64,000 bases of DNA, from positions 423,398-487,397 of the forward strand of contig NZ_CP081960.1 of assembly GCF_019823105.1 (NCBI RefSeq). Reading direction: 5' to 3'. The position numbers and the translations under genes were made by a program. The stretch comes from Halobaculum magnesiiphilum. Its GTDB lineage: Archaea > Halobacteriota > Halobacteria > Halobacteriales > Haloferacaceae. Under the pieces are notes generated by a model that did not search any database, was not told where the DNA came from, and saw only the letters and a list, made by a program, of their open reading frames with translations. Position 1 is the first letter of the stretch. Every line of letters begins with the position of its first letter. Positions 1-10,129 of the stretch are shown one piece after another.

Positions 1-753
1 GATGTTCGACTTGGGTACGCGGAGAAGAACTACGTCAATTCGTGGATTCTGTGGGCGATTTACACGAGTCCCTACGGAGACAACCTGCTGTTCAAGGGCG
101 GCACTGCGCTCAGCAAGTTGTATTTCCCAGAGACGTGGCGCTACTCGGAAGACCTCGATTTCGGTGTCGATGGAGAGTATCACGGGAGCGAAGCGGAGTT
201 GCAAAGCACATTGGAAGACGCGACCATCGACTTCGAGGTGACCAAACACCGCGAACTGCAGAAAGAAGCGTATCCGACGCACTACGTTGATATCGATATT
301 CAGTACGACGCTGTGCTCGGTCACAAGAACACGACAAGTCTGGACGTGATGATCGATGAATACGTGGCGTTTGACTCGGTCCATCATCATCACAGCTACG
401 AGGATGTCCCGGAATTCGAGTTGACCGCGTACAGTCTGGAGGAAATCTTCGCAGAGAAGTTGCGAGCGCTCTATCAGCGGTCACAGGCGCGTGACTACTA
501 CGACCTGTATCGGATGCTTACGGAGGCTGACGTTGATGACTCGGATATTCTTCCGGCATTCACGCGGAAGTGTGAACACGACGGCCTGGACATTGACCTT
601 CGGGAAGGGCTTCCCGGAGAGAAACGGAATGAGATTCGTGACGGCTGGCAGAACACGCTTCCCGATTTGGTTGCAGACCTCCCCGAGTTCGGTCCCGTGT
701 ATGACACACTCGAAGATTACGTCGATTCGCTAGTAGACGAGCAGCAACGCTAG
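1..753 (+). CDS. AbiEii/AbiGii-type nucleotidyltransferase toxin, 5' partial
   Basis: The reading frame is open from base 1, so the N-terminus lies outside the window. The first visible part carries the family signature: a FKGGTALSKLY loop followed by RYSEDLDFGV, which are the substrate-binding and metal-binding acidic motifs of the AbiEii nucleotidyltransferase fold. A C-terminal helical half contains EIFAEKLRALYQR and RDYYDLYRML, also typical of the family. Members are toxins of type IV abortive-infection or toxin-antitoxin modules, usually preceded by a small AbiEi-like or HTH antitoxin gene, which would be upstream of the window. About 250 residues are visible. The family is clear; phage-defence activity is inference. 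Confidence 0.85.
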   Translation, partial: DVRLGYAEKNYVNSWILWAIYTSPYGDNLLFKGGTALSKLYFPETWRYSEDLDFGVDGEYHGSEAELQSTLEDATIDFEVTKHRELQKEAYPTHYVDIDIQYDAVLGHKNTTSLDVMIDEYVAFDSVHHHHSYEDVPEFELTAYSLEEIFAEKLRALYQRSQARDYYDLYRMLTEADVDDSDILPAFTRKCEHDGLDIDLREGLPGEKRNEIRDGWQNTLPDLVADLPEFGPVYDTLEDYVDSLVDEQQR

Positions 754-1197
754 TTCCGGAAATGGGCGACGGCAGGACCGAGTGTCCGGGCGTGTTCGCT
801 CTCGGCCACATCGTACCGCTCTTCTATGTTAATGCGCCGGTGTCTTCGGCGAAAAACCGTTCCAGCTTCACAGACAGGGCATTGTTCGTCGGCGAGTTCA
901 TCAATGGTCTTGACCGCGTTCGACCGGCGTCTCGGCCGTCGTAGCGGCCCTATCGAGCCAGCCGCCCCGTGGTTCGGACCCCGGCGACGATTCACGCCGG
1001 GGTCTCGTATCGGTGATCACAGACAGTGAAAGACTGCAAGAGGGGATATGCCTCAGCCATCTAGAGTGAAGTAGTCCAGGGGGTCAGACCGCATCGAGAT
1101 CCGGCTTTTGGTATGGTCGAATGCCGTTCCACAGCAGTTCCGTACGAACTGTCAATAGCGCATATCGGAGTCGCTGACGGGTGAAAGTAGATTCCGC
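754..1197. other. Gene-poor stretch with a possible protein remnant
   Basis: No convincing gene. A minus-strand frame ending at 750 encodes a short segment with a CPVC zinc-knuckle-like motif followed by HRRINIEERYDV and EHARTLGPAVAHF, which looks more protein-like than its surroundings and overlaps the last bases of the AbiEii gene. Its upstream part is Arg/Pro-rich and unconvincing, so it may be the tail of a decayed gene. No RNA gene or hairpin repeat was recognised here. Confidence 0.25.
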
Positions 1198-1538
1198 TCA
1201 CGAAGAGATGTAGCCGACCGTTTGCGTTGCCACGTCCGCTATCCGTTCGTCGACAAGCGAGGTCAGATGATATTCAACGCCTGCAGAGCTGTTGAGCGTC
1301 GCGAGCGACCACGGGAGGACGTGACTTCGTTTCGCGAGTGGCTCACCCGCGTAGTCGTCATCGTGGAGCGTGAGCGATTCCTCGTGATAGGTCTTCGAAG
1401 AGATCAAGACGGTGATGAGTTGGACGCCGTGGGCTGGGAACCGTGGGCTCCCAAGATGAGCATTGGGCGACCCTTCTCGGAGAGTGGGTCAGTCTCCCAG
1501 ATGATGTCGCCGCGTTCGAGGTCATCGAACGCGGTCAC
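1198..1538 (-). pseudogene. MazF/PemK-like toxin, frameshifted
   Basis: A GTG at 1538 overlaps the stop of the upstream HTH gene (GTGA), the usual arrangement for a toxin-antitoxin pair. The first 36 or so codons read through FDDLERGDIIWETDPLSEKG and RPMLILG, resembling the N-terminal strands of MazF/PemK (CcdB-fold) toxins. The frame then runs into a stop, but a one-base shift restores RFPAHGVQLITVLIS, then SHVLPWSLATLNS, ending at 1198. About 112 residues would be restored by a single base, near 1445. The MazF/PemK assignment is a moderate-confidence family call. The disruption is either a real inactivation or a sequencing error. Confidence 0.6.
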
Positions 1539-1921
1539 TGCACCCGCTCCATGTCGTCGGTCTGGAGCTCTTCGAGTTGCTCCTCGCCATACTGCTCGGC
1601 TGCAGTCTCGTGATGCTCGTGCAGCCGGTAGGCAGCTTGCAGCCGCTCTTCATCGTCCGTTATCGCCCAGTACGGACGCTTGTGTCGGACGAGCCCGCGT
1701 TCTTTGAGTCGTGAGAGAATCGCACTGACGGCGTCGGTATCCAGTTCAAGTTCTGCTGCGATTGTCGCCGCCTTCCACGCCCGGTCGTCGTTTTCATCGA
1801 GAAACAGCACGATGCGCTCGGTGTCAGTCCGCCCTTCGAATTCGTCGGGATCGGCGTCCTCAAACTCGTCGATATCGATGGTGCCGCTCGACATGAGTGA
1901 GTGTTGGTACTGTTTGGACAT
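1535..1921 (-). CDS. MarR-like winged-helix protein, probable antitoxin/regulator
   Basis: A 128-residue protein with an acidic N-terminus (DIDEFEDADPDEFEG) and a compact winged helix in the middle. In the helix region, RIVLFLDEN, AATIAAELELDTDAVSAIL and RLKERGLVRHKRPYWAI correspond to helices 1-3 and the wing. The C-terminus is helical and charged, as expected for a partner-binding tail. The stop codon overlaps the start of the MazF-like pseudogene, so the two were one transcription unit and this gene would be the antitoxin/autoregulator. The ATG at 1921 is used; a second ATG nine codons in is equally plausible. With its toxin broken, it may now be an orphan regulator. Confidence 0.65.
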   Translation of the reverse strand: MSKQYQHSLMSSGTIDIDEFEDADPDEFEGRTDTERIVLFLDENDDRAWKAATIAAELELDTDAVSAILSRLKERGLVRHKRPYWAITDDEERLQAAYRLHEHHETAAEQYGEEQLEELQTDDMERVQ

Positions 1922-1942
1922 GGCTGTTTGGACTGTTGAATC

Positions 1943-2001
1943 ACTGGCTCTGATGCATCCATAGTATCGTCGCGTCGCTGCTGAAACAACTGATAGGAAG
2001 G
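1943..2001. repeat. Dispersed ~60-bp repeat, copy 1
   Basis: This stretch, containing GCATCCATAGTATCGTCGCG and ending ATAGGAAGG, matches 13247-13304 at roughly four bases in five. Both copies lie just 5' of a minus-strand winged-helix gene and follow a TTGAATCA sequence. It may be an insertion-element terminus or a shared regulatory region. Confidence 0.6.
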
Positions 2002-2050
2002 AGCTGCGAACGTACCAAAAGAATTTGAGAACCCCGACGGAATACTGTGC

Positions 2051-2242
2051 ATGCAGCTCCCCGTAAAGACCCTCGTCCTCACGGTCGCCCTTCTCATAGT
2101 CTCACAGTTCTTCGCAGTATTCGTAGAATCACAACTTGCTGCACTCCTTTCGTGGTATCTCATCTACGCACTCATTATCCTTATTCCGCTGACCCTCCTG
2201 TATGAAGGATACACTCGGTTTTATCCAAAAAATCCCTCTTGA
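2051..2242 (+). CDS. Small two-helix membrane protein
   Basis: A 63-residue protein consisting almost entirely of two hydrophobic segments: residues about 5-27 (TLVLTVALLIVSQFFAVFV) and about 31-52 (LLSWYLIYALIILIPLTLL). It ends in a short hydrophilic tail, YTRFYPKNPS. An ATG start sits after an AT-rich stretch without a clear ribosome-binding site, typical of leaderless haloarchaeal genes. No family was recognised. It is divergent from the MarR-like gene. Codon use and the clean membrane topology support a real gene, but it is short and could be spurious. Confidence 0.45.
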   Translation: MQLPVKTLVLTVALLIVSQFFAVFVESQLAALLSWYLIYALIILIPLTLLYEGYTRFYPKNPS

Positions 2243-2282
2243 GAACGCTCTATTCAATTAACCGTCTGTACCTATCGCTTGC

Positions 2283-2310
2283 ACCCACCCCTGAAAGAGT
2301 GGGCTTCCGC
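2283..2310. repeat. Insertion-element terminal hairpin scar
   Basis: CCCAC, a loop of CCCTGAAAGA, then GTGGG followed by CTTCCGC. This resembles the terminal hairpins of the tnpB elements at 41216-41235 and 42854-42873. It directly abuts a truncated gene, so it is read as the residue of an IS200/IS605-type element. Confidence 0.45.
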
Positions 2311-2316
2311 TAGCAC

Positions 2317-2466
2317 CGTGTCACCGCATGGAAGGAGGGCGCCTACGAGCCACTCATCATCCACAACGTCGCCGATGTCCGACGAACTCGAGAGTTGATA
2401 GATATTGCAGAACGGTATTGCTCAAAGTCAGATTTCTCGATGAAGTCGCTGGAGCCTATCGCTTGA
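2317..2466 (+). pseudogene. C-terminal remnant of a YprB-type RNase H-like exonuclease
   Basis: About 49 codons in one frame end at a TGA and include WKEGAYEPLIIHNVADVRRT and AERYCSKSDFSMKSL. The HNVADVRRT segment is the last acidic exonuclease motif of archaeal RNase H-like (YprB/DnaQ-fold) proteins, where the Asp is catalytic. The rest of the protein, normally 200 residues or more, is absent and the fragment begins right after an insertion-element hairpin, so this is a truncation product. The family call is by motif memory. Confidence 0.5.
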
Positions 2467-2518
2467 AGAAATCGCTTCTCAGTGGGGGGTTCGTGGAGGA
2501 AAGCACTCGGATTGGTTC

Positions 2519-3001
2519 CTACGGCGGGTTACGACCTGTATTTAACGGCTCATACGAGTCCGTGTGGTAGGCGACCCGCCAGAGTTTGAGGACGGCGCGA
2601 GTGACTAACTCTTCGGGAGACTGTGTGATACAAGACGCTTCGACCTCGTCTGGATCAGAACTCGCATCGGGCGGTGGGTGATAGTGTTCTAATCCGGAGA
2701 CGTGGATGTAGTCTCCTGCGTGTGGGTGCTTTCCCCAGCGCAGATTCACACCTTCCGTGTCCGTATAGTGGAGCTTGTAATCATCTCGTGTCGTCCACTT
2801 GATGTCGATTCGGGCCTCATCGGCCGCACACAGTCCGTCGTCAAGCACGACTTCGAGGACGGATGGATTGAGAAAGTCGTCGAGTTCAGCTGTTGCGAGC
2901 GGTTCCATCTCCTCGACGACGTCACGAATCGTCAGTAGCGCCGGTCGATCCGTAGCCCCCCGAAGAGTATGGGTTTCGGCTTGGTCAGGAGAATCCCGCA
3001 T
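2519..3001 (-). CDS. TumE/DUF6516-like protein, probable toxin partner
   Basis: A 160-residue protein starting three bases after the stop of the DUF7342 regulator, so translationally coupled. After a helical N-terminal third it shows beta-rich sequence: RIDIKWTTRDDYKLHYTDTE, then LRWGKHPHAGDYIH and EHYHPPPDASSDPDE. The HYHPPPDA block resembles the conserved His/Pro motif of TumE/DUF6516 proteins, which are toxins of TumE-TumA modules in bacteria and occur in haloarchaea beside HTH genes. No activity can be deduced from the sequence alone. The assignment is moderately supported by motif and gene order; a generic conserved haloarchaeal protein is the alternative. Confidence 0.5.
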   Translation of the reverse strand: MRDSPDQAETHTLRGATDRPALLTIRDVVEEMEPLATAELDDFLNPSVLEVVLDDGLCAADEARIDIKWTTRDDYKLHYTDTEGVNLRWGKHPHAGDYIHVSGLEHYHPPPDASSDPDEVEASCITQSPEELVTRAVLKLWRVAYHTDSYEPLNTGRNPP

Positions 3002-3004
3002 TAC

Positions 3005-3595
3005 TCAGGCAGGGACGCTGTCGTCAGTCGACCGACGGTCACTGTCGACGAATTGCTCGGCGTTGCCGATCGAGAGGGCGGCGTTCGCAAATGCGAGATT
3101 CCGACGGAGCGTCTTCCACTCACGAATGGTCTCTGGGTCGATCTCGTCCTGTGGGGATCCGGTCTCGCTGAGCGCCTGGTTCGTCTGGTTGACCGCCAAT
3201 TCTTCGGGGGAATCAACACCGAATTCGGACCGATACTCGGTGAGCTGCTCGCGCATCTCCTGAATTCGGGTGACGAGTTCATCGGTCGAGACGTGCTCAA
3301 GAATGTCGGCAGCCTGTTCGACGACGAGTGATTCAGGGGAGCGCCGATAGAGCGTGCCACCCTGTTCGCCGGGTGTCGTCTCGACAAACCCCTCGTCTGC
3401 GAGTGTGTTCAGGTGCTTTCGTGCGGTCTTTGGAGCCGTCCGTGCATCGTCAGCTACGGCATCAGCTGAGACGGGGCTGTACGTATGCGCAACGACGTGT
3501 CGAATGCGCTCATAGGGTGTTGTTTCTGCTTCCCATTCCTCACCAACCGATTCGTTGACGTCTGCAAACTCATCTGGTGGGTTTCGGTCGGTCAT
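3005..3595 (-). CDS. DUF7342-family winged-helix regulator
   Basis: A haloarchaeal DUF7342-type protein of about 196 residues from the ATG giving MTDRNPPDEF; an in-frame ATG four codons upstream is the alternative start. The N-terminal half is a winged helix: ETTPYERIRHVVAHTYSPVS, ADAVADDARTAPKTARKHLN, then TLADEGFVETT and a wing GGTLYRRSPESLV. The second half is a long charged helical segment (VTRIQEMREQLTEYRSEFG) likely to dimerise or bind the partner. It is followed three bases later by a TumE-like gene, so the pair looks like an antitoxin/toxin-type operon with autoregulation. The domain is clear, the TA role is inferred. Confidence 0.75.
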   Translation of the reverse strand: MTDRNPPDEFADVNESVGEEWEAETTPYERIRHVVAHTYSPVSADAVADDARTAPKTARKHLNTLADEGFVETTPGEQGGTLYRRSPESLVVEQAADILEHVSTDELVTRIQEMREQLTEYRSEFGVDSPEELAVNQTNQALSETGSPQDEIDPETIREWKTLRRNLAFANAALSIGNAEQFVDSDRRSTDDSVPA

Positions 3596-4304
3596 ATAGA
3601 AACGCACGTCTCAGAGGAACATAGTTCTTTGGCAAATTCCTATATTCCTCCCGATGGTGAGTACACCGGCTGAATCCACAAAGGTGAATTCCTGATATCG
3701 TTCAGAGATAACGGAGAACAGACAAACGGTTAGAAAACACCAGTAGAGTCGTTCTTGGGGCCATACGTTGAAGTCAGGAAACGACACGCCACAGCTTATC
3801 GGCGGCTCGAACATCAGAGAGACCTAGATGGCGTTCAGTATCGATTTCCTGGACGACGGCCGCGTCACAGCGAAACACATTTGCAGCAGCCACTCAAAGC
3901 TAATCGCGAGGATAATCCTCGGTCCCTTCTTTGCTCACCCATCGGTCCGCCGCTGTCAAGGCGTCCATCGATGGCACTGCTCTGAGATGCGCCGTGCCGG
4001 ATGCCGACCCGGTCGCGGTACCGTCGGGTTCCTTCGACGGGATCGAGTGCACCTCAGAATCCACATATGAACGAACTAGCCATCTCCCGTTCGAACTGCG
4101 GGACCGACCTCATCACTGAAGAACCCGGCACTGAACGACAGTGGTTCCGACAGAACAGAGCGAAACCCTCCATTTCAAACCGTGCCCCGGGTGTGAGTAC
4201 CCGTATTTTCTTGAGTAGATCTGTCATCCCCTGCCAATGGGACATTCCCCGTTTCGCGTCCGTGGAGGTGCAGGGCGGACAGGTAATAGTTAACTATCTG
4301 ATGC
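3596..4304. other. Intergenic region without a supported gene
   Basis: About 700 bases with several short open frames on both strands, none with recognisable motifs or typical acidic haloarchaeal composition. The bases just before 4305 are AT-rich (GGTAATAGTTAACTATC, containing a GTTAAC palindrome) and could hold the promoter of the downstream DUF7504 gene. Nothing else was recognised; it could be decayed coding sequence. Confidence 0.4.
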
Positions 4305-6660
<2,356 letters not shown>

Positions 6661-6721
6661 CTATGTATACTATCACGGACAGACGTGTTAAAGACTACGT
6701 TGTAACCCCGTCTGTGCCATT

Positions 6722-7199
<478 letters not shown>

Positions 7200-7275
7200 G
7201 CGCCAACGTACCGGTTGATTGCCCTTCTGTCCGGAAGTCAGTGGATTTTATGAGAAAGACTCCGAACACACGAGT

Positions 7276-7458
7276 ATGGGTTTTGGAAGCTACGATGAGT
7301 CCGAGCAGCAGAACCACGAGGTAGAAACGGACGACGATTCGGAGGGAGTCGACGTGCATGAAAACGATCACGAAGGAGAAGCTCGCTTCGAAGCGGGAGC
7401 CTCGACCGACGATCTCGTCTCCCAATTGAAGGACATGAAGTCGGAAGACGACGAGTGA
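7276..7458 (+). CDS. DUF5786-family small acidic protein
   Basis: A 60-residue, very acidic protein beginning MGFGSYDESEQQNHE, the characteristic start of a widespread haloarchaeal small-protein family (DUF5786 from memory). Sequence blocks VHENDHEGEARFE and STDDLVSQLKDMKSEDDE match the family pattern. An in-frame ATG 19 codons upstream is rejected because the family begins at MGFGSY and the upstream part is not acidic. Function unknown. It stands alone between the RNase J remnant and the TFS-like gene. Confidence 0.75.
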   Translation: MGFGSYDESEQQNHEVETDDDSEGVDVHENDHEGEARFEAGASTDDLVSQLKDMKSEDDE

Positions 7459-7652
7459 GGAACTGAGTAGTTCTTCGTGGAACTACAATTTTGAGTTCCT
7501 CTCTCAGGCAACACGCCATTGATGTCGGGCAAGATCAACGGTTGCAGATTACCGCTTCGAAAACTCAATGCAGGCAGCAAGAGAAGGTGCCTGAAACTTC
7601 GACGGATCGGAAGTTAACACATATATCCGACACCCGTACATTCCTACAGTAT

Positions 7653-7970
7653 ATGCGATTCTGTGACGGGTGTGGTTCGATGATGCACACGGAGGGCGAC
7701 ACGTGGGTGTGTCGCGCCTGTGAGAACGAGGAGCTTCGGGACTCGCAAGCGGAAGCGGCGATGACGACCAAAGACGGACAGCGGGACGACGGGGCGCCCA
7801 CCGTGGCCGACGCGACCCGGAGCTCCACCGAGACGATGCAAGAGTCCTGTCCTGCGGACGGCTGCGACAGCGACCGGGCCGACTACGAGATGATACCGAA
7901 GCCGGGCGGCTCCTACGAAGTTCGGCTGTTCACCTGCGTCGAGTGCGGCCACAGGTGGCGTGAGTCCTGA
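7653..7970 (+). CDS. TFS/RPB9-like zinc-ribbon protein lacking the cleavage dipeptide
   Basis: A 105-residue protein of the archaeal TFS/RPB9/RPC11 family. The N-terminal ribbon is MRFCDGCGSMMHTEGDTWVC with a following CENEE; the C-terminal TFIIS-type ribbon is CPADGCDSDRADYEMIPKPG, then LFTCVECGHRW. True TFS has an acidic DE pair in the hairpin loop between the cysteine pairs that enters the polymerase active site. Here that loop is KPGGSYEVR, with no DE, and the first pair is C-x4-C rather than C-x2-C. It is therefore probably an RPB9-like or regulatory paralogue unable to stimulate transcript cleavage. The ATG at 7653 is chosen because upstream in-frame codons do not resemble the family. 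Confidence 0.75.
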   Translation: MRFCDGCGSMMHTEGDTWVCRACENEELRDSQAEAAMTTKDGQRDDGAPTVADATRSSTETMQESCPADGCDSDRADYEMIPKPGGSYEVRLFTCVECGHRWRES

Positions 7971-8071
7971 CTCCCCGGGTACCCGAACAACTCAATTCGC
8001 AGCGTTCCTCTATCGATTCCATCAGCCGTTCCCGTGAGGCGCACAGAGAGTCGCCGGTATATGCAGGGAAA

Positions 8072-8407
8072 CTATCCCTGGGCTGGTTCGGCGACCTGAA
8101 CCCACCCGTCCCCGCGGACGGTGATACGATACCTGCGGTACTCGAAGTCGAAACTGGAACCGGTCGCACCACGAATGTTGGGTTCCGTCCCCCCGAACAG
8201 CGCGTCTTTGACGGCGGCGATATCAACGACTTCGTACAACGGTGGCTCTCTGATGCTCGTCTTCTCCACACCGTCGGCGGTGGCGACTGCCTCGATGATG
8301 ACGGTCGTCAGGTCGGAACCGTCCGCCGGGTCGTACGCTCGCTGTTCGACCACGTGATACTCTGTCTGCTTTCCAGTAGTAGGGTCAGAATCGTTCCGCT
8401 CGCTCAT
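8072..8407 (-). CDS. HalOD1 output-domain protein
   Basis: A 111-residue protein with a single halobacterial output domain (HalOD1). The core is DLTTVIIEAVATADGVEKTS, then PPLYEVVDIAAVKDALFGG and a closing beta hairpin FEYRRYRITVRGDGWVQVAE. HalOD1 domains occur as presumed output or partner modules of haloarchaeal signalling proteins; the molecular function is unknown. It overlaps the upstream DUF7344 gene by four bases (ATGA), so the two are co-translated. The same gene order appears at 14188-14831. Confidence 0.8.
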   Translation of the reverse strand: MSERNDSDPTTGKQTEYHVVEQRAYDPADGSDLTTVIIEAVATADGVEKTSIREPPLYEVVDIAAVKDALFGGTEPNIRGATGSSFDFEYRRYRITVRGDGWVQVAEPAQG

Positions 8408-8892
8408 GAATTACGGTCAGTACCTGGGTCGCTGTCGTACGCACGGCCGGCGTGATGTTCCTGTGCGTGGTCGAGACTTCCGCCTGCGCCCGCAAGCATA
8501 GCAAGGACCTGTTCGGCATGTTCCGCCCGGGTTATGGTCTCGGTCTCGGAATCGAACGCGACGATGTCCTCGTCAACGAGTTTCGGGACGTGCGTGTGAT
8601 ACAGCGAAACGTAGACCCGGTCGCGACGGTTGGCGTCAACGGTCGCTTCGTCTACGTCCTCCTCCCACGCCGCCAGTTTTGTCGCCAAGGCATCGAGAAT
8701 CCATTCAGAGTTCTCTGCGAGGGCGTACATGACATATCGCCGTCTTGGGTTGCTCAACGCCGAAAAAACGTGATCTAACTCCAGGATGGCCGGGTCGATA
8801 GATACCCGGCCATCACCAGTGGCGATATCGCTGTCTGAGGGGCTCGACTCATTTAGATCGTCATCCTCCGACTGGCCTCTCTCAGAAACCAT
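8404..8892 (-). CDS. DUF7344 winged-helix regulator
   Basis: A 162-residue protein with an acidic disordered start and a DUF7344-type winged helix: HVFSALSNPRRRYVMYALAE, then LDALATKLAAWEEDVDEATV and RVYVSLYHTHVPKLVDEDIV, ending with the wing FDSETETITRAEHAEQVL. The NPRRRYVMYAL and LYHTHVPKL signatures are diagnostic for this haloarchaeal HTH family. It is first in a two-gene operon with a HalOD1 protein. The 5' region is unusually AT-rich, suggesting a strong promoter. Likely DNA-binding; targets unknown. Confidence 0.8.
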   Translation of the reverse strand: MVSERGQSEDDDLNESSPSDSDIATGDGRVSIDPAILELDHVFSALSNPRRRYVMYALAENSEWILDALATKLAAWEEDVDEATVDANRRDRVYVSLYHTHVPKLVDEDIVAFDSETETITRAEHAEQVLAMLAGAGGSLDHAQEHHAGRAYDSDPGTDRNS

Positions 8893-8990
8893 ATTCCCAC
8901 TTACCGAGCTAGACTCATAATTCTAGGGCCTGAGAATATATATCTAGGAAATATATTATTAATAATTACTTCGTAAAAGATAGATTACAG
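8893..8990 (-). promoter_or_regulatory. AT-rich promoter region of the DUF7344-HalOD1 operon
   Basis: Directly upstream of the minus-strand start at 8892 lies a run containing AATATATATCTAGGAAATA and TATTATTAATAATTA, far lower in GC than the rest of the window. The TATA-like elements fit an archaeal promoter. TTATTAATAA is a perfect palindrome and could bind a regulator. Confidence 0.5.
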
Positions 8991-9101
8991 CCAATCTGCA
9001 AGAGACCACCTGAGGCTAGTGGTGAGTCAGACGATGATAGAAATGCACTCTTCAGCGACCGGCTGTTTCAGACATAAAGTATCTGAAATATAGGATTTCA
9101 A

Positions 9102-9684
9102 CAGAGCCACCTCACCCAGATCGGAGCCGGCGAGAAGCCGGCCGAGCAGATATACCAGTCGCTCGAGAGCCGGTACCGGATCGGCTTCCCGAACCACGCC
9201 GGGTTCCTGACCTACATCGAGAACCACGACGAGGATCGCTACGTCGAAACGCCCGGTCGCCACGGCGTCGAAGCAGCCGCCACAGCGTCGTTCACGCTCC
9301 CCGGCGCGCCGATGATATACGCCGGCCAGGAGATCGGTGAGCACTGGGGGGCGCGGGAAAATCCACCAGGAAGACGCCGACGAGGACCTGCTGGCGTTCT
9401 ATTAAAGTTAACAGCTCGGTCGGGTGCGTGGCGAGTTCGACGCGCTCGGCTATCGAGCCGACTTCGAAGAAGTACAGGTGGAGTCGACCTCCGAGAACGT
9501 CGTGGCCTACGCCCGCGAGAGCGACGGCGAGCGGGTCGTCGTCGTGTTGAACTTCGGCCACGAACCCGAGGAGGTCGGACTGCCAGGGGAGCGTACCGAG
9601 GCGAGTGACCGACTCCGCGGCGAGCGCGTCGCTTCGGAGGGCGGTGTCTACGTGGAAAACGCGGTCATTCTGCCCGCGGGGTGA
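9102..9684 (+). pseudogene. Decayed alpha-amylase (GH13) C-terminal portion
   Basis: The first frame encodes RYRIGFPNHAGFLTYIENHD, then FTLPGAPMIYAGQEIGEHWG. This holds the last GH13 catalytic region, with ENHD (transition-state-stabilising Asp), and the APMIYAGQE strand. Around 9350 the homologous sequence shifts frame (GKIHQEDADEDLLAFY followed by a stop), and it shifts again before 9424, where GEFDALGYRADFEEV leads into the C-terminal beta domain (RESDGERVVVVLNFGHEP) ending at 9684. At least two frameshifts and loss of the whole N-terminal catalytic barrel make it non-functional. It would have been a maltooligosaccharide or sucrose-type glycosidase. Confidence 0.75.
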
Positions 9685-9734
9685 ACCGCAAGCAACACGA
9701 CCAGCTCCGGGACCGGATTATGGAAGTTTCAAGG

Positions 9735-9850
9735 GCTAAAAACCCCCCCTTCAGGGCGGGGATACAGCCGACAACTCCTATACAAGCCACCGTCGATAGC
9801 AAGGCGGATATTCCACCCCAACCAACACTATTAAGAAAACACTGTTCACA
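9735..9850 (+). repeat. Solo left-end remnant of an IS605/tnpB element
   Basis: Contains the hairpin CCCCCCTTCAGGGCGGGG followed by ATACAGCCGACAAC, then GCGGATATTCCACCCCAACC and TATTAAGAAAAC. The same order of motifs (hairpin, CCGAC, GGATATTCCAC, TTAATAAGAA) makes up the left end of the tnpB element at 27930-28064. No transposase is present. The remnant separates the amylase pseudogene from a 5'-truncated cupin fragment. Confidence 0.6.
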
Positions 9851-10129
9851 ACCGTTCAGCTCGAAGACGAACGTCACACACTCACGTCAGGCGGGTACGC
9901 GATGGCTCCTCGTGAGGTTCCACACACCTACCGGAACTCGGGCGACGATCCCGCCCGCGTCCTGTTCATCTATACGCCGGGGAACCACTGGCGATACCTC
10001 GAGGCGGCAGCAGAACAGAGCCCCGTCGAGGACGAGTCCGACATCGATCGGATGCTCCCGATACTCGAACCCTACGGTATCGAAATGGTCGGGCCGCCGC
10101 TCGACGTGGACGACGCGACGGTGAGTTAG
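9851..10129 (+). pseudogene. Cupin-domain protein, 5'-truncated fragment
   Basis: The frame runs in from the insertion-element remnant as TVQLEDERHTLTSGGYAMAP, then REVPHTYRNSGDDPARVLFI and YTPGNHWRYLEAAAEQS. This is the second half of a cupin barrel: GGYAMAPREVPHTY corresponds to the second conserved motif with its metal-binding His. The first motif (HxH...E) is missing. About 93 residues remain of a typical 150-170. An ATG at 9902 could yield a 75-residue product, probably inactive. Its TAG stop ends right before the ATG of the next gene. Confidence 0.6.

Noticed and set aside
3828..4119. Short plus-strand frames beginning MAFSIDFLDDGRV and DGTALRCAVPDADPV
   Set aside because: Short, interrupted and without family motifs or clear acidic composition; not enough evidence for a gene.
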